Numbered from the stretch's first letter, positions 53,140-62,565 are shown. The stretch: 64,000 nt of DNA from Bradyrhizobium sp. CB1650 (GCF_029761915.1 NZ_CP121695.1:6353501-6417500); one strand, 5' to 3'. The notes: a model not told the origin generated them from the letters alone. Translations and numbers: made by a program.

Positions 53140-55083
53140 CTATCTCACCACCGTCCGTTTCGGCTCGACGATCTCGAACATGCGCGGGAATTCATCCATC
53201 AGGCCCATCAGCTCGGCGAGCCGCATCGGATTGCCGGCGAGCTTGACCTTGCCGGCGGCCACCGCCTCCGGAAAACTCGTCTGCTTGGCGATGACCTCGT
53301 CGAGCGTCGACCGCGCCAGCGTGAAGCTGGCGTCGGCGCCTTCGGCCTGCATGCCTTCGGTGTAGGTGAGCGCGGCGTTTTCCAGATTGAGCACGAAAGT
53401 CTCGCCGGTGTCGGAAAAACTCCAGTTCAGCACGATGCGTTTGCCCTCGGCCTTGGGACCGTTGAGGCGGATGCCGAGCACGTCCCAAAGCTGCTCGGTG
53501 CGCAGCGCCGCCAGCGTCTCGCGCGGCATCGACGGACGCGGCGGCACCTTCGGCATGCCCTGGCGCAGCTCCTGCGCGCCGAACAGATAGGCGTTGCGCC
53601 AGGTCGCGCTTTCGGCGGCGTAACCGAGCTGCTCGAGCGTGTCCGCAAGCAGCGCGCGCGCCGCCACATTGTCGGGCTCGGCGAAGACGAGATGGCCGAG
53701 CGCCTGCGCAACGAAGCGGAATTCGCCCTTGTCGAAATCCTTGCGCGCCCGCGCGAGGATGGCGTCGGCGCCGCCCATATACTCGACATATTTCTTGCCC
53801 TGCTCCACTGGCGGCAGCGGATCGAGATTGACCGGGTTGGCGTCGTACCAGCCGAGATACTTCTGATAGATGGCCTTCACGTTGTGCCGGATGTGGCCGT
53901 AATAGCCGCGCCCGTGCCAGGCCCCTTCGAGGCTCTTCGGGAGCTGGATGGTCTCGGCGATCTCGGCCGCGGTCAGGCCGTGATTCATCAGGCGGATGGT
54001 CTGGTCGTGGGCGAATTTGTAGAGATCGCGTTGCTCGCGGATCATGGTGTCGATGCGCTCGCGTCCCCATACCGGCCAGTGATGCTGGCCGCACATCGCA
54101 TCCGCCTTGCCGCCCCAAAGCCGCAGCGCTTCGTTCAGGTACTTTGACCAGGCCAGCGCATCGCGCACGTCGGCGCCGCGGAATGGCAGCAGGTTGTGGA
54201 AGTTGTGGGTGCAGTTCTCGGCGAGGTTCAAGAGCCTGTAGCGCGGAATGAAGAAATGCATCTCGGCCGGCGCTTCGCTGTTCGGCGCCATCTGGAATTC
54301 GAACTCGACGCCGTCGATGACGCGCTTGTCGCCGGTCGCCATGATCAGGTCCGTGGGGCGCAGCAGCGCGACCGCGCCCGCCGCGATCGACTTGCCGAGA
54401 CCGCAATCGACCTGCCCGCGCGGGCCCTTGGCGAGGAGCGGGCCGAACTGGTACTGCGCCCGGCGCAGCATCGCGGGGCCGGCGATGATGTTCTCGGAGA
54501 CGGCGTGCTCCATGAACAGGTTCGGCGCGATGATCGGCACCCGGCCGCTGGCGAGCGCGTCCTCCTCCAGCACGCCGCGCGCGCCGCCCCAGTGATCGGT
54601 GTGGGTATGGGTGAAGATGACGGCCGCGACCGGCCGCATGCCACGATGCTTGAAATAGAGCTCCAGCGCGGCACGGGCGCCTTCGATCGAGGTCAGCGTG
54701 TCGACCACGATGACGCCGCTGTCGCCTTCGATCAGCGTCATGTTGGCGATGTCGAGCCCGCGCACCTGGTAGACGCCGGGCACGACCTCGAACAGGCCGT
54801 GATGCATGTTGAGGCGCGACTGCCGCCACAGGCTCGGATTGACTGTCGGCGGCGCCGCCTCAGTCGACAGGAAGCCGTAGGGCTCGAGGCTCCAGACCAC
54901 GCGTCCCTGCGGATTCGTGATCTTCGCGTTGTCGACCGTGCCGAGGAAGCCGCGCGCGGCATCGTCGAAATCCCGCGCGTCGGAAAATGGCAGTGCGCTC
55001 AGCATCGCCTCATGCTGCGCAATGACGGACGGGGACGCCTCCTTCGGCATCTGCGCCGCACCATGGCTGCTGGTTTCGGTCAT
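53140..55083 (-). CDS. Alkyl/aryl-sulfatase of the SdsA type (metallo-beta-lactamase fold)
   Basis: The 647-residue protein has an N-terminal metallo-beta-lactamase domain with the zinc motif FTHTHTDHWGGARGV (HxHxDH) near residue 165 and further His/Glu ligands (ENCTHNFHN, DAMCGQHHWPVWG). A dimerisation domain and a C-terminal SCP-2-like domain (about 520-640) complete the SdsA1 layout. It hydrolyses primary or secondary alkyl sulphates to free sulphate and alcohol. No signal peptide is evident, unlike P. aeruginosa SdsA1, so it may act in the cytoplasm. Unlike arylsulfatase it needs no formylglycine. Confidence 0.9.
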   Translation of the reverse strand: MTETSSHGAAQMPKEASPSVIAQHEAMLSALPFSDARDFDDAARGFLGTVDNAKITNPQGRVVWSLEPYGFLSTEAAPPTVNPSLWRQSRLNMHHGLFEVVPGVYQVRGLDIANMTLIEGDSGVIVVDTLTSIEGARAALELYFKHRGMRPVAAVIFTHTHTDHWGGARGVLEEDALASGRVPIIAPNLFMEHAVSENIIAGPAMLRRAQYQFGPLLAKGPRGQVDCGLGKSIAAGAVALLRPTDLIMATGDKRVIDGVEFEFQMAPNSEAPAEMHFFIPRYRLLNLAENCTHNFHNLLPFRGADVRDALAWSKYLNEALRLWGGKADAMCGQHHWPVWGRERIDTMIREQRDLYKFAHDQTIRLMNHGLTAAEIAETIQLPKSLEGAWHGRGYYGHIRHNVKAIYQKYLGWYDANPVNLDPLPPVEQGKKYVEYMGGADAILARARKDFDKGEFRFVAQALGHLVFAEPDNVAARALLADTLEQLGYAAESATWRNAYLFGAQELRQGMPKVPPRPSMPRETLAALRTEQLWDVLGIRLNGPKAEGKRIVLNWSFSDTGETFVLNLENAALTYTEGMQAEGADASFTLARSTLDEVIAKQTSFPEAVAAGKVKLAGNPMRLAELMGLMDEFPRMFEIVEPKRTVVR

Positions 55084-55210
55084 CGGTCGTCCTCCCGGCT
55101 GATTGGTTGACGACGATCTAACCGCATTCGGCCGCGGATTGCCATCTGCTCGCGCCCGACGGCGAGCGCGAGATTTCAGCGCGCGCCCGCTTCCATCACG
55201 GCCCGTGCGG

Positions 55211-57244
55211 CTACATGCCCAGCAGGTTGGGCAACCACAACGTCAGACCCGGCCAATAGGTTACGACCACCAGGAAGATCAACATCGTCACCAGCCACGG
55301 CCAGACTGCGACCGTGAGGTCCGTGATCCCCATCTTGGCGATACCGGAGGCGACATAGAGATTGAGTCCGACCGGCGGGTGGCACAGCCCGACCTCCATA
55401 TTCACCGTGATCAGGATGCCGAAATGGATCGGGTCGATGCCGAGCTTGATCGCGACCGGAAACAGAATCGGAGCCATGATCAGGATGATCGAGGACGGCT
55501 CCATCACGTTGCCGGCAAGCAGCAGCAGGAGGTTGACGATCAGGAGGAAGCCGATCCAACCGAAGCCCTGATCGATCATCCACTGCGCCAGCGCATGTGG
55601 CACGTTCTCGTAGGTCATCAGGAAGGAGAACAGAACCGCGTTGGTGATGATGTAGAGCAGCATCGCGCTGAGATTCGCCGAGGACAGCAGCACCCGCGGC
55701 ACGTCGCGCAGCTTGAGATCCTTGTAGATGAAGACCGCTACGATGAAGGCGTAGACCGCACTGACGGCGGCGGCCTCCGTGGGCGTGAACAGACCGCTGT
55801 AGATGCCGCCGATCACGATGACGATGAGCAGGATACCCCAGATCGACTTGCGGAACGCGTCAAGGCGCTCGGCGAAAGACGCCTTGGGCATCCGCGGATA
55901 GTCGTTGCGCCAGGCGCGGTAGAACGTGGTCGCACCGAGCATGGTGGCGAGCACGGCCCCCGGTACGATGCCCGCAATGAAGAGCTTGCCGACCGAACTG
56001 TTGGTCGAGACCGCATAGAGCACCATCGGAATGGACGGCGGAATGAGAATGCCGAGCGAGCCGGAGGTCGTGATCACGCCGGCGCCGAAGCGTCTCGGGA
56101 AGCCCTGTGCCATCATTGCCGGCAGGATGACCGAGCCGATTGCGACCACGGTTGCCGGCGAGGAGCCGGAGATCGCGGCAAACAGCGCGCAGGCCACCAC
56201 GCCCGCGAGCGCCAGACCGCCATACCAATGGCCAACCAGCGCGGTCGCAAACGCAATCATGCGCCGCGCGACGCCGCCATGGGTCAGGAAATTGCCGGCG
56301 AGAATGAAGAACGGGATCGCCATGATCTCGAAATTCTCGATGCCGGTGAAGAGCTTCAAGGCCACCGATTCCGTTCGCACGTCGGTCAGCGTGAACATGA
56401 AGCTGAGCACGGTGAGGCCGAGCGCGATCGAGATCGGCATGCCGGTCAGCATCAACGAGAGCAGCAACGCGAAGACCACGGCGACGCGAAGCCCATGTGG
56501 CAGCGTGATCACGTGGCTCGCATGCGCAAAGCATAGGGCGACGATCAGGATCGGCAGCAGCATCAGAATCCAGCCGAGCGGACTGCGTTCGTCCCGAACG
56601 ACCTGACTGCGCGTGACCGGTGCCGGATGAACCGGATCCTGCTCGACGCCTTCGACGCCGGCCATGTCATGATGCGGCAGCTCGCCGGTGCGATAGAACG
56701 ACCAGGCGACCTGCAGGAAGCGGAAGCACATCAGGCCCGAACCGAGCGGGATGGTGAGATAGACCATCCACATCGGTGCTTCGAGGTCATTCGACTGCTG
56801 GCCGGTTTGCCACATCTGGCCGACGAAGGCGGCGCCGAAATAGGCCACCACGGCGGTGAACAATGCGCCGCACAGAAGACCGAAGGTGATGACCCGACGG
56901 CGCGAGCCGCCGGGCAGGATGTTCACCAGCACGTCGACGCCGACATGGATGCCGGTGCGCACGCCGTAGGCGGCGCCGAACTTGGCCATCCAGATGAACA
57001 TGTAGATGCATAGCTCCTGCGCCCAGGACAGATCGAGCGCGGCAAGCCAGGTGAATGTCGCCATCGCCGGAACGGCCAGGAAGGTCAGGCCGTGCGCCGT
57101 CGCCCATTTGGCGACGTCGATCGACAGGCCGGCGCCGTAGCGATGCAGCACGGCAACGAAGATGAGACTTGTCGCGACCGCGATGAGCGTCGCGATCAGC
57201 CATTCCTCGAGATGATCGAGCACACGATTCAGCACGCGAAGCAA
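55211..57244 (-). CDS. TRAP transporter, fused small and large permease (DctQM)
   Basis: This 677-residue membrane protein joins a DctQ-like four-helix domain (about 1-190) with a DctM-like domain of about 12 helices (about 225-677; for example GMPISIALGLTVLSFMFT and AISGSSPATVVAIGSVILPAM). A hydrophilic linker lies at 190-225. It is a sodium-coupled uptake system for an organic acid, working with DctP encoded upstream. Substrate unknown. Its start is 96 bp after dctP, with a hairpin between. Confidence 0.92.
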   Translation of the reverse strand: MLRVLNRVLDHLEEWLIATLIAVATSLIFVAVLHRYGAGLSIDVAKWATAHGLTFLAVPAMATFTWLAALDLSWAQELCIYMFIWMAKFGAAYGVRTGIHVGVDVLVNILPGGSRRRVITFGLLCGALFTAVVAYFGAAFVGQMWQTGQQSNDLEAPMWMVYLTIPLGSGLMCFRFLQVAWSFYRTGELPHHDMAGVEGVEQDPVHPAPVTRSQVVRDERSPLGWILMLLPILIVALCFAHASHVITLPHGLRVAVVFALLLSLMLTGMPISIALGLTVLSFMFTLTDVRTESVALKLFTGIENFEIMAIPFFILAGNFLTHGGVARRMIAFATALVGHWYGGLALAGVVACALFAAISGSSPATVVAIGSVILPAMMAQGFPRRFGAGVITTSGSLGILIPPSIPMVLYAVSTNSSVGKLFIAGIVPGAVLATMLGATTFYRAWRNDYPRMPKASFAERLDAFRKSIWGILLIVIVIGGIYSGLFTPTEAAAVSAVYAFIVAVFIYKDLKLRDVPRVLLSSANLSAMLLYIITNAVLFSFLMTYENVPHALAQWMIDQGFGWIGFLLIVNLLLLLAGNVMEPSSIILIMAPILFPVAIKLGIDPIHFGILITVNMEVGLCHPPVGLNLYVASGIAKMGITDLTVAVWPWLVTMLIFLVVVTYWPGLTLWLPNLLGM

Positions 57245-57282
57245 CTTGGTCCCCCCAGGATTGGCTCGTCATTCAAGAGCGA

Positions 57283-57314
57283 AACGGCCGGGAGTGCGTT
57301 CACTCCCGACCGTT
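57283..57314. terminator. Hairpin between dctP and dctQM
   Basis: AACGG-C-CGGGAGTG and CACTCCCG-A-CCGTT form a 13-bp stem with one internal mismatch around a CGTT loop. There is only TTT after it on the minus strand. Such hairpins protect the abundant binding-protein message and partly stop transcription before the permease gene. Confidence 0.65.
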
Positions 57315-57340
57315 CTGTTGTTGTTCTACGCCAGGTCGCG

Positions 57341-58342
57341 TCAGTTCATCTTGACGTCGAGTTCCTTGGCAACGAGATCGAGCACCTCCTGCCCGACCCG
57401 GCCCTTGGCCCATTTGTAAGTCGGCTGCATTGCTTCCTGCCACGCCTTGCGGTCGGCGTCAGTCAGATAGTGCAGCGTGGTCTTGCCCGTCTTCTTGATC
57501 TCGGCCAGCGCGTCCTCGTTCTCCTTGCGCGCGATCGAGTTGGTGTAGTCGGTCGCCTCCGCCATCGCCTTCTCGAGCTGGGTGCGAATGTCCGGCGGCA
57601 GGCCGGACCAGAATTTCGAGTTGACGATCACGGCGTATTGCAGGTGCGCGTGATAGGACACGGTAATGTCCTTCTGCACCTCGTAGAACTTCTGCGTCAG
57701 ATAATTCGACGCGGTGTTCTCACACCCGTCGACCACGCCGGTCTGAAGCGCCTGGTAGACTTCGGAGAAGGCCATGATCTGCGGGATCGAGCCGACGAGA
57801 CGGAAGTACTGATCGGCGATCTTCGAGCCGGAGATGCGGAACTTTAGTCCCTGGAAGTCGGTCGGCTTCACCAGCGGACGGTTGGAGGAGACCATGTGGA
57901 AGCCGTTGTCCCAGTAGGCGAGCCCCGTGATGCCCTTGGCTTCGAGCTTCTGGAACAGCCACTTGCCGACCGTGCCCTTCATCGCAGCGGCATAGGTCTC
58001 GTCGTCCTTGAACAGCCAGGGCAGGTCGAGCGCCTCGAACTCCTTGACGCCGAGCGGCGCGAATTTCGCGGTCGATGGCGCGAGCATCTGCACCGAGCCG
58101 AGCTGGAGCGCCTCGATCTCCTCCTTGTCCTTGTACAACGAGGAGTTCGAATAGACCTCGATCTTGACCTTGCCGTCGGTGTACTTCTCGGCGAGTTCCT
58201 TGAACTTCAGCGCGCCCTTCCCCTTCGGGGTGTCATTGGCGACGACGTGACTGAACTTGATGACGATGGGGCTCTGGGCCAGAACGGCGGCAGGAGCCAG
58301 GACGATCGCGGCCGCCGCGACCGCGAGAAGCAGTTTGCGCAT
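57341..58342 (-). CDS. TRAP transporter solute-binding protein (DctP family)
   Basis: From the ATG at 58342 (GGGAGG upstream) the protein is 333 residues. It has a signal peptide (LLLAVAAAAIVLAPAAVLAQ) and the DctP fold; PTDFQGLKFRISGSKIADQYFRLVG contains the conserved Arg that binds the substrate carboxylate. It delivers an organic acid to DctQM. The frame is open to 58537, but the signal peptide fixes this start. The 195 bp upstream contain no gene and likely the promoter. Confidence 0.92.
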   Translation of the reverse strand: MRKLLLAVAAAAIVLAPAAVLAQSPIVIKFSHVVANDTPKGKGALKFKELAEKYTDGKVKIEVYSNSSLYKDKEEIEALQLGSVQMLAPSTAKFAPLGVKEFEALDLPWLFKDDETYAAAMKGTVGKWLFQKLEAKGITGLAYWDNGFHMVSSNRPLVKPTDFQGLKFRISGSKIADQYFRLVGSIPQIMAFSEVYQALQTGVVDGCENTASNYLTQKFYEVQKDITVSYHAHLQYAVIVNSKFWSGLPPDIRTQLEKAMAEATDYTNSIARKENEDALAEIKKTGKTTLHYLTDADRKAWQEAMQPTYKWAKGRVGQEVLDLVAKELDVKMN

Positions 58343-58537
58343 GAAGTACCTCCCAACAACCTCAAAAACCGGTGCTTTTTTTGTTTTCCGGTTCAGTAGT
58401 GGCAGCAATCGGCCACCCGAACAACTAGACCTAAGCCCAATTTGCCGCAGCCAACCGTCTTGACGGACGTTGTATACGCAACGCAGCGCCCGCTCCAGCC
58501 CCGCTGAGCGAGCGCTTATGTCGCATCGGCCGTGCAA

Positions 58538-59308
58538 CTAACCCTGGCGCTGGGCCACCATGAACAGGCGCCGGAACGGAAACAGCGTCTGTCCCAAGGC
58601 ATTCTTCGGATAGGCCTTCGCCACCCGCTCGCCATAGGCCGCCTCGAAGGCGGCCTTCTCTTCGCCCTGCAACACGTCGAGATAACGCGTCAGCCAGGTC
58701 CCCTTGGTCCATTCCTTCACGGGGTTGTCGCCTTCGAGCACCTGGAGATATTCGGTCTCCCAGATGTCGATATTGGCCGACATCGGAGCAAGAAGATCGT
58801 GATAGAAGGCCGGCCCCTCGACCGGCGGCGGGGTCACGAGATGCTCGACCTTGGTCCGCCAGGGTCCGTTCAGGGCGGTCTCGCCGATCAGCACATGCGA
58901 GGGCGCGGTAAAATTGCGCGGCATCTGCACCGCAAGCATGCCGCCCGGCGTGACCTTCTCCATCACCGCCGGAAACAGTGCCGCATGATTGGGCAACCAG
59001 TGCAGTGCGGCATTGGAATAGATCAGGTCATACCGTTGGGCCGGGCGCCAATGCCCGAGGTCCTCGTGTGACCAGACCACGTCCGGGGCCGCCTTCCGCC
59101 CCGCAGCGACCATCTCGGCCGAGCCCTCGACGCCGGTGACGGTCGCGCCGGGCCAGCGCTCCTTGATCAGTTTTGTGACGTTGCCGGCCCCGGCGCCGAG
59201 ATCGGCGATCTCGCGTACGGCAAAATCCGGAATCCGCATCAACAGGTCGATCGCGGGTCGCAAGCGGTGACCGGAGAACTTCAGATATTGCTGCGGATCC
59301 CAGACCAT
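58538..59308 (-). CDS. tam: Trans-aconitate 2-methyltransferase
   Basis: The 256-residue SAM-dependent methyltransferase starts MVWDPQQYLKFSGHRLRPAIDLL, the hallmark N-terminus of Tam, followed by the SAM motif IADLGAGAGNVTKLI and later QRYDLIYSNAALHWLPNH. It methylates trans-aconitate, a toxic by-product that inhibits aconitase. Monocistronic; divergent from the SDR gene. Confidence 0.9.
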   Translation of the reverse strand: MVWDPQQYLKFSGHRLRPAIDLLMRIPDFAVREIADLGAGAGNVTKLIKERWPGATVTGVEGSAEMVAAGRKAAPDVVWSHEDLGHWRPAQRYDLIYSNAALHWLPNHAALFPAVMEKVTPGGMLAVQMPRNFTAPSHVLIGETALNGPWRTKVEHLVTPPPVEGPAFYHDLLAPMSANIDIWETEYLQVLEGDNPVKEWTKGTWLTRYLDVLQGEEKAAFEAAYGERVAKAYPKNALGQTLFPFRRLFMVAQRQG

Positions 59309-59450
59309 CGCTTAGCGCCTTTTCTTTTTCGTGTTTCCTTCGCCGTGCCTCTTCGTTACCACTGCTCGTCCCGATCCGGCAAATCGCGCCGACGGGACCG
59401 GGTTGGAAACGAACAGCAACAAGCAAGAAGCAATCAAGAGAGCGTTGACC

Positions 59451-60194
59451 ATGGATCTCGGGCTCAAGTCGAAAACCGCCGTCGTGACCGGTGCAAGCAT
59501 CGGCATCGGACGCGCCATCGCCAAGGGATTGGCTGCGGAAGGCGTGCGCATCGTGGCGGTGGCGCGCCGGACGGACCTCCTTGCCCAACTGGTCCAGGAG
59601 GTCGGCGGCGGGCTCGTCACCCCGTTCGAGCAGGACGTGATGGCGAATGACGCGGCGGAGAAGATCGCGGCCTTTGCGCTGAAGGAGCTCGGCCATGTCG
59701 ACATCCTCGTCAACAATGCCGGCGGCAGCCGCCCGCTGCCGGTCGACGCGCCCGACAGCAAATGGGACGAGGCGCTCGCGCTGAACTTCACCAGCTATCG
59801 CCGCATCGCGCATGCGCTGCTGCCGCAGATGGTGGAGCGCAAATGGGGCCGCATCATCAACATCACCGGCAAGTCCGAGCCCGAAGGGCTGAACGCCGCA
59901 TTCGCAGCCAAGGCCGCCGTGCACGCCTGGGCCAAGGGCCTGTCTCGTGAGATCGGCAAAGACGGCATCACCATCAACTGCATCCCGCCCGGCCGCATCA
60001 TGAGCGAGCAGATCCGCCGCAACTATGCGCCGGACTATCGAGAGCGCTTTGCGGAAGAGGAGATCCCGGTCGGCTATTGGGGCGAGCCGGAAGACCTCGC
60101 CGCGCTCGCGGTGTTCCTGGCCTCGCCGGTGGCGCGCTACATCACCGGCACGGTGATCCCGGTGGATGGCGGCCTGCGGCGATATCAGTTTTAA
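59451..60194 (+). CDS. SDR-family protein lacking the catalytic Tyr
   Basis: With the ATG at 59451 the protein is 247 residues. The Rossmann start is VVTGASIGIGRAIA (TGxxxGxG), and VNNAGG near residue 90 and IPVDGG near the end are normal. The active site is not: where YxxxK is expected there is AFAAK (Tyr replaced by Ala), and the Ser of the tetrad is replaced in IINITGKSEPEG. It may bind NAD(P)H without standard reductase activity, or use another residue. The frame is open to 59331, but the upstream part overlaps the tam promoter. Confidence 0.85.
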   Translation: MDLGLKSKTAVVTGASIGIGRAIAKGLAAEGVRIVAVARRTDLLAQLVQEVGGGLVTPFEQDVMANDAAEKIAAFALKELGHVDILVNNAGGSRPLPVDAPDSKWDEALALNFTSYRRIAHALLPQMVERKWGRIINITGKSEPEGLNAAFAAKAAVHAWAKGLSREIGKDGITINCIPPGRIMSEQIRRNYAPDYRERFAEEEIPVGYWGEPEDLAALAVFLASPVARYITGTVIPVDGGLRRYQF

Positions 60195-60263
60195 GGCGCA
60201 GTGACAGCTCGATCCGACTGGTCGGCTGGCCAGCAGGAGACATTCCCGATACGGCACGCGCAT

Positions 60264-60287
60264 GGGCGGCCTGGATGCAGGCCGCCC
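60264..60287. terminator. Hairpin between convergent SDR and arylsulfatase genes
   Basis: GGGCGGCCTG-GATG-CAGGCCGCCC is a perfect 10-bp stem. A T-run is lacking on both sides, so termination may be weak or rho-assisted. Confidence 0.55.
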
Positions 60288-60310
60288 ACTCGCCGGTCAT
60301 GTATGACACC

Positions 60311-62026
60311 TTATTTCGCCATCGCGGTCCTGGCGGCCTCGATTTTCGCCTTCACGGCATCGAGGTTGAAGCTCGCGCCCCTCTGCATCGGCGGAAACTC
60401 GATCGCGGTCATGGCCAGTTTCTCGACCGCCTGCTGAACGAACACGAAGCGCCAGAATTCATATTTGAACCAGTCGAAGTATTGTTGAGCGCCGTATTTC
60501 GTTCCACTGTCGGGCCAGCCCGTTCGCTCGAACGGATCCAGGCGAAGGTTGGTCAGGTACGGCACGTCCACCTTGCTTTTGTCGCCCAGCCACCCGCCGG
60601 GCTGGTCGATGAAACGATACTTGTAGTCGTCGATGCGCACGGCCCCCAGCTCGCTCTCGCCGAAGTACCAGATTTCGTGCCGGCTCGACGGCCCCTTGCC
60701 GGTGATCATGTCCATCTGATTGTAGCCGTCCAGATGGCACTTGTAGGTGCGGTCCCCGATGTGCTTGCCCTTCTTCAATTCCTCGACAATGTTCGGATTG
60801 CCGGCAGCGGCAAGCAAAGTGGGAAACCAGTCCAGCCCGGAGATGATGCCGTTCTCGATCTTGCCGGCCGGCACCTTGCCCGGCCAGCGGATCATCGCCG
60901 GCGCGCGGAAGCCGCCTTCCATGACCGTGCCTTTGCTCTGCGCGAAAGGTGTCTGCCCGCCATCCGGCCAAGTGAAGACTTCTGTGCCGTTGTCAGTGGT
61001 GAAGATGACGATGGTGTTGTCATCCACGCCCATGTCCTTGAGCTTTTGCATGACGATGCCGACATCGTCGTCGAGCTGCGCCATGCCGGCTTCATGAATG
61101 GACCAGCCGTTCTTGGAGTTGCGCATCGCCTGGTACTTCGGCGACAAGTGCGTGACGATGTGCATGCGGGTTGGATTGAGCCACAGGAAGAACGGCTTGT
61201 TCTCGGCCTTGGCCCGTTCGATGAACGTCAAAGCAAGGTCTCGGATTTCGTCGTCCACGGTTTCCATCCGCTTCGGATAGAGCGTACCGGCGTCTTCGAT
61301 CCTCTGCTTGCCGACCTTGCCCCAGCGCGGATCCACTGTGGCATCGTCCACGTTGGTGGCCCACGAATGGATCATGTTGCGCGGACCGACGTCCTTCAAC
61401 AGCTCTTGCGGATAAGCGGGGTGGGCCGGGTCTTCCATCGCGTCAAGGTGATACAAGTAGCCGAAGAACTCGTCGAAGCCATGCACGGTCGGCAGAAATT
61501 CGTTCTTGTCGCCAAGGTGATTCTTGCCGAATTGGCCGGTGGCATAGCCCATGCCTTTCAGCGCGGTGGCAATGGTCACGGCCTCCGCGGGCAAGCCCGT
61601 GGGGGCGCCCGCCTGCCCGACCGTGGTCATGCCGGTCCGGATCGGTAGCTCGCCCGTGATGAAGTTGGCGCGGCCCGCGGTGCAACTCGCCTCGGCGTAA
61701 TAATCGGTGAACAGCATGCCCTCTGCGGCGAGCTTGTCGAGGTTCGGCGTGCGGCCGGCCATCATGCCACGATGATAAGCACCGATATTCCAGATGCCGA
61801 TATCGTCCCCCATGATGACGACGATATTGGGCCGCTGCCCGGCCGGCGCGGGCACCGGCGCCGGTGTTGGTTGCTGTGCTTGCGCGAGGCTTGTCGCGCC
61901 GACGGCAGAAAGTGCTGAAGCCGCGACGAGAGAGCTGCCGCTCAACAAGAGATCGCGGCGTTTCAGGCCTACTCCGATTGGTCCAGTGCTCGTCTCAGGC
62001 TTTGCCGGAATCCTATCGTTACTCAT
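60311..62026 (-). CDS. Arylsulfatase (formylglycine-type, Tat-exported)
   Basis: The ATG at 62026 gives 571 residues. A Tat-like signal ([20 protein letters not shown]) and a Pro-rich linker precede the sulfatase domain. Metal ligands are in [15 protein letters not shown], and the activation motif is [24 protein letters not shown] matches C-x-(P/A)-x-R, so the Cys should be oxidised to formylglycine. It cleaves sulphate esters. Its ATG overlaps the TGA of a remnant of the maturation enzyme gene. A full-length copy of that enzyme must be elsewhere in the genome for activity. Confidence 0.92.
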   Translation of the reverse strand: MSNDRIPAKPETSTGPIGVGLKRRDLLLSGSSLVAASALSAVGATSLAQAQQPTPAPVPAPAGQRPNIVVIMGDDIGIWNIGAYHRGMMAGRTPNLDKLAAEGMLFTDYYAEASCTAGRANFITGELPIRTGMTTVGQAGAPTGLPAEAVTIATALKGMGYATGQFGKNHLGDKNEFLPTVHGFDEFFGYLYHLDAMEDPAHPAYPQELLKDVGPRNMIHSWATNVDDATVDPRWGKVGKQRIEDAGTLYPKRMETVDDEIRDLALTFIERAKAENKPFFLWLNPTRMHIVTHLSPKYQAMRNSKNGWSIHEAGMAQLDDDVGIVMQKLKDMGVDDNTIVIFTTDNGTEVFTWPDGGQTPFAQSKGTVMEGGFRAPAMIRWPGKVPAGKIENGIISGLDWFPTLLAAAGNPNIVEELKKGKHIGDRTYKCHLDGYNQMDMITGKGPSSRHEIWYFGESELGAVRIDDYKYRFIDQPGGWLGDKSKVDVPYLTNLRLDPFERTGWPDSGTKYGAQQYFDWFKYEFWRFVFVQQAVEKLAMTAIEFPPMQRGASFNLDAVKAKIEAARTAMAK

Positions 62027-62172
62027 GACATGATCCTCTTCCTGGCGATGCACCTGAAGCCGACATGGCTTGAGGTGTCGAACGGCTCGGCATCACGCGC
62101 GGCCGGGCGATAGCGGCGGCAATAGCCGGGATTGCAAAGGTGCCAGCCGCCTTTGAGCACCTCGCGCATCAC
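62023..62172 (-). pseudogene. C-terminal remnant of a formylglycine-generating enzyme
   Basis: Translation of the minus strand gives [41 protein letters not shown], the C-terminus of FGE/SUMF1 proteins. Both active-site cysteines (LCNPGYC) are still present. The N-terminal four fifths of the roughly 300-residue family are missing; nothing like it is seen upstream to 62700. The stop codon overlaps the start codon of arylsulfatase (ATGA), showing an old FGE-sulfatase operon. GTG at 62172 or ATG at 62169 could start a 48-49-residue peptide. It may survive only to couple translation. Confidence 0.8.
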
Positions 62173-62230
62173 CCCGGTAACGGGTCTTTTGGAAGCTCGG
62201 GCAAAAAAAGCCGGGGGTTGCACTTCCAAC

Positions 62231-62244
62231 TTGATCTAGATCAA
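62231..62244 (-). promoter_or_regulatory. FixK2/FNR-type box upstream of the sulfatase operon
   Basis: TTGATC-TA-GATCAA is a perfect dyad. From the GTG at 62172 the centre is 65.5 bp, the same as for the other three boxes here. It would place the FGE remnant and arylsulfatase under low-oxygen control. It could also face the plus-strand MFS gene, but that start is 450 bp away. Confidence 0.6.
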
Positions 62245-62262
62245 AGGATGTCCGAGTGAGGT

Positions 62263-62348
62263 CGCGGGCTGACGTGAACCAAACAGCGGCGCCGCCGCGG
62301 CTTTGAATCGGTTGTGTTGAAAAGTCTTCGGTTTGCGCGGGCTGACGT
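62263..62348. repeat. 13-bp direct repeat pair in the sulfatase-MFS gap
   Basis: CGCGGGCTGACGT occurs at 62263-62275 and again at 62336-62348, 73 bp apart. The gap 62245-62693 has no normal gene; besides these repeats it holds a 16-codon ORF, an AT-rich tract and an inverted repeat. Confidence 0.6.
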
Positions 62349-62380
62349 TTGCTGATTCAGTCGTTGCGAGAGGGACTGAA

Positions 62381-62431
62381 TCACATTGCGTAGGCCGCGT
62401 TGTTCACGAGTTTCACGCGATAGGCATGCAT
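62381..62431 (-). CDS. Mini-ORF of 16 codons with strong ribosome binding site
   Basis: ATG at 62431 has GGAGGGG upstream at good spacing and encodes MHAYRVKLVNNAAYAM. Just after the stop codon, TTCAGTC and GACTGAA form a stem (about 62354-62380). This could be a leader peptide or a very small precursor peptide; I do not recognise it. It points towards the FixK box and sulfatase operon. Confidence 0.35.
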   Translation of the reverse strand: MHAYRVKLVNNAAYAM

Positions 62432-62565
62432 TGCTGCCCCTCCTGCAAAGGCGGATCGGAATTCCAAGCCGTTGCCGTGGCTACAGGTAAATTCGCGCTT
62501 CGAACTGGGCGCGATGAGCGCTCCTATGAAACACAATAATATATTATATATCAATGTGTTATATG

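Noticed and set aside
62333..62539. A 68-codon plus-strand frame in the sulfatase-MFS gap
   Set aside because: No ribosome binding site and no family resemblance; the opposite strand holds a better small ORF.
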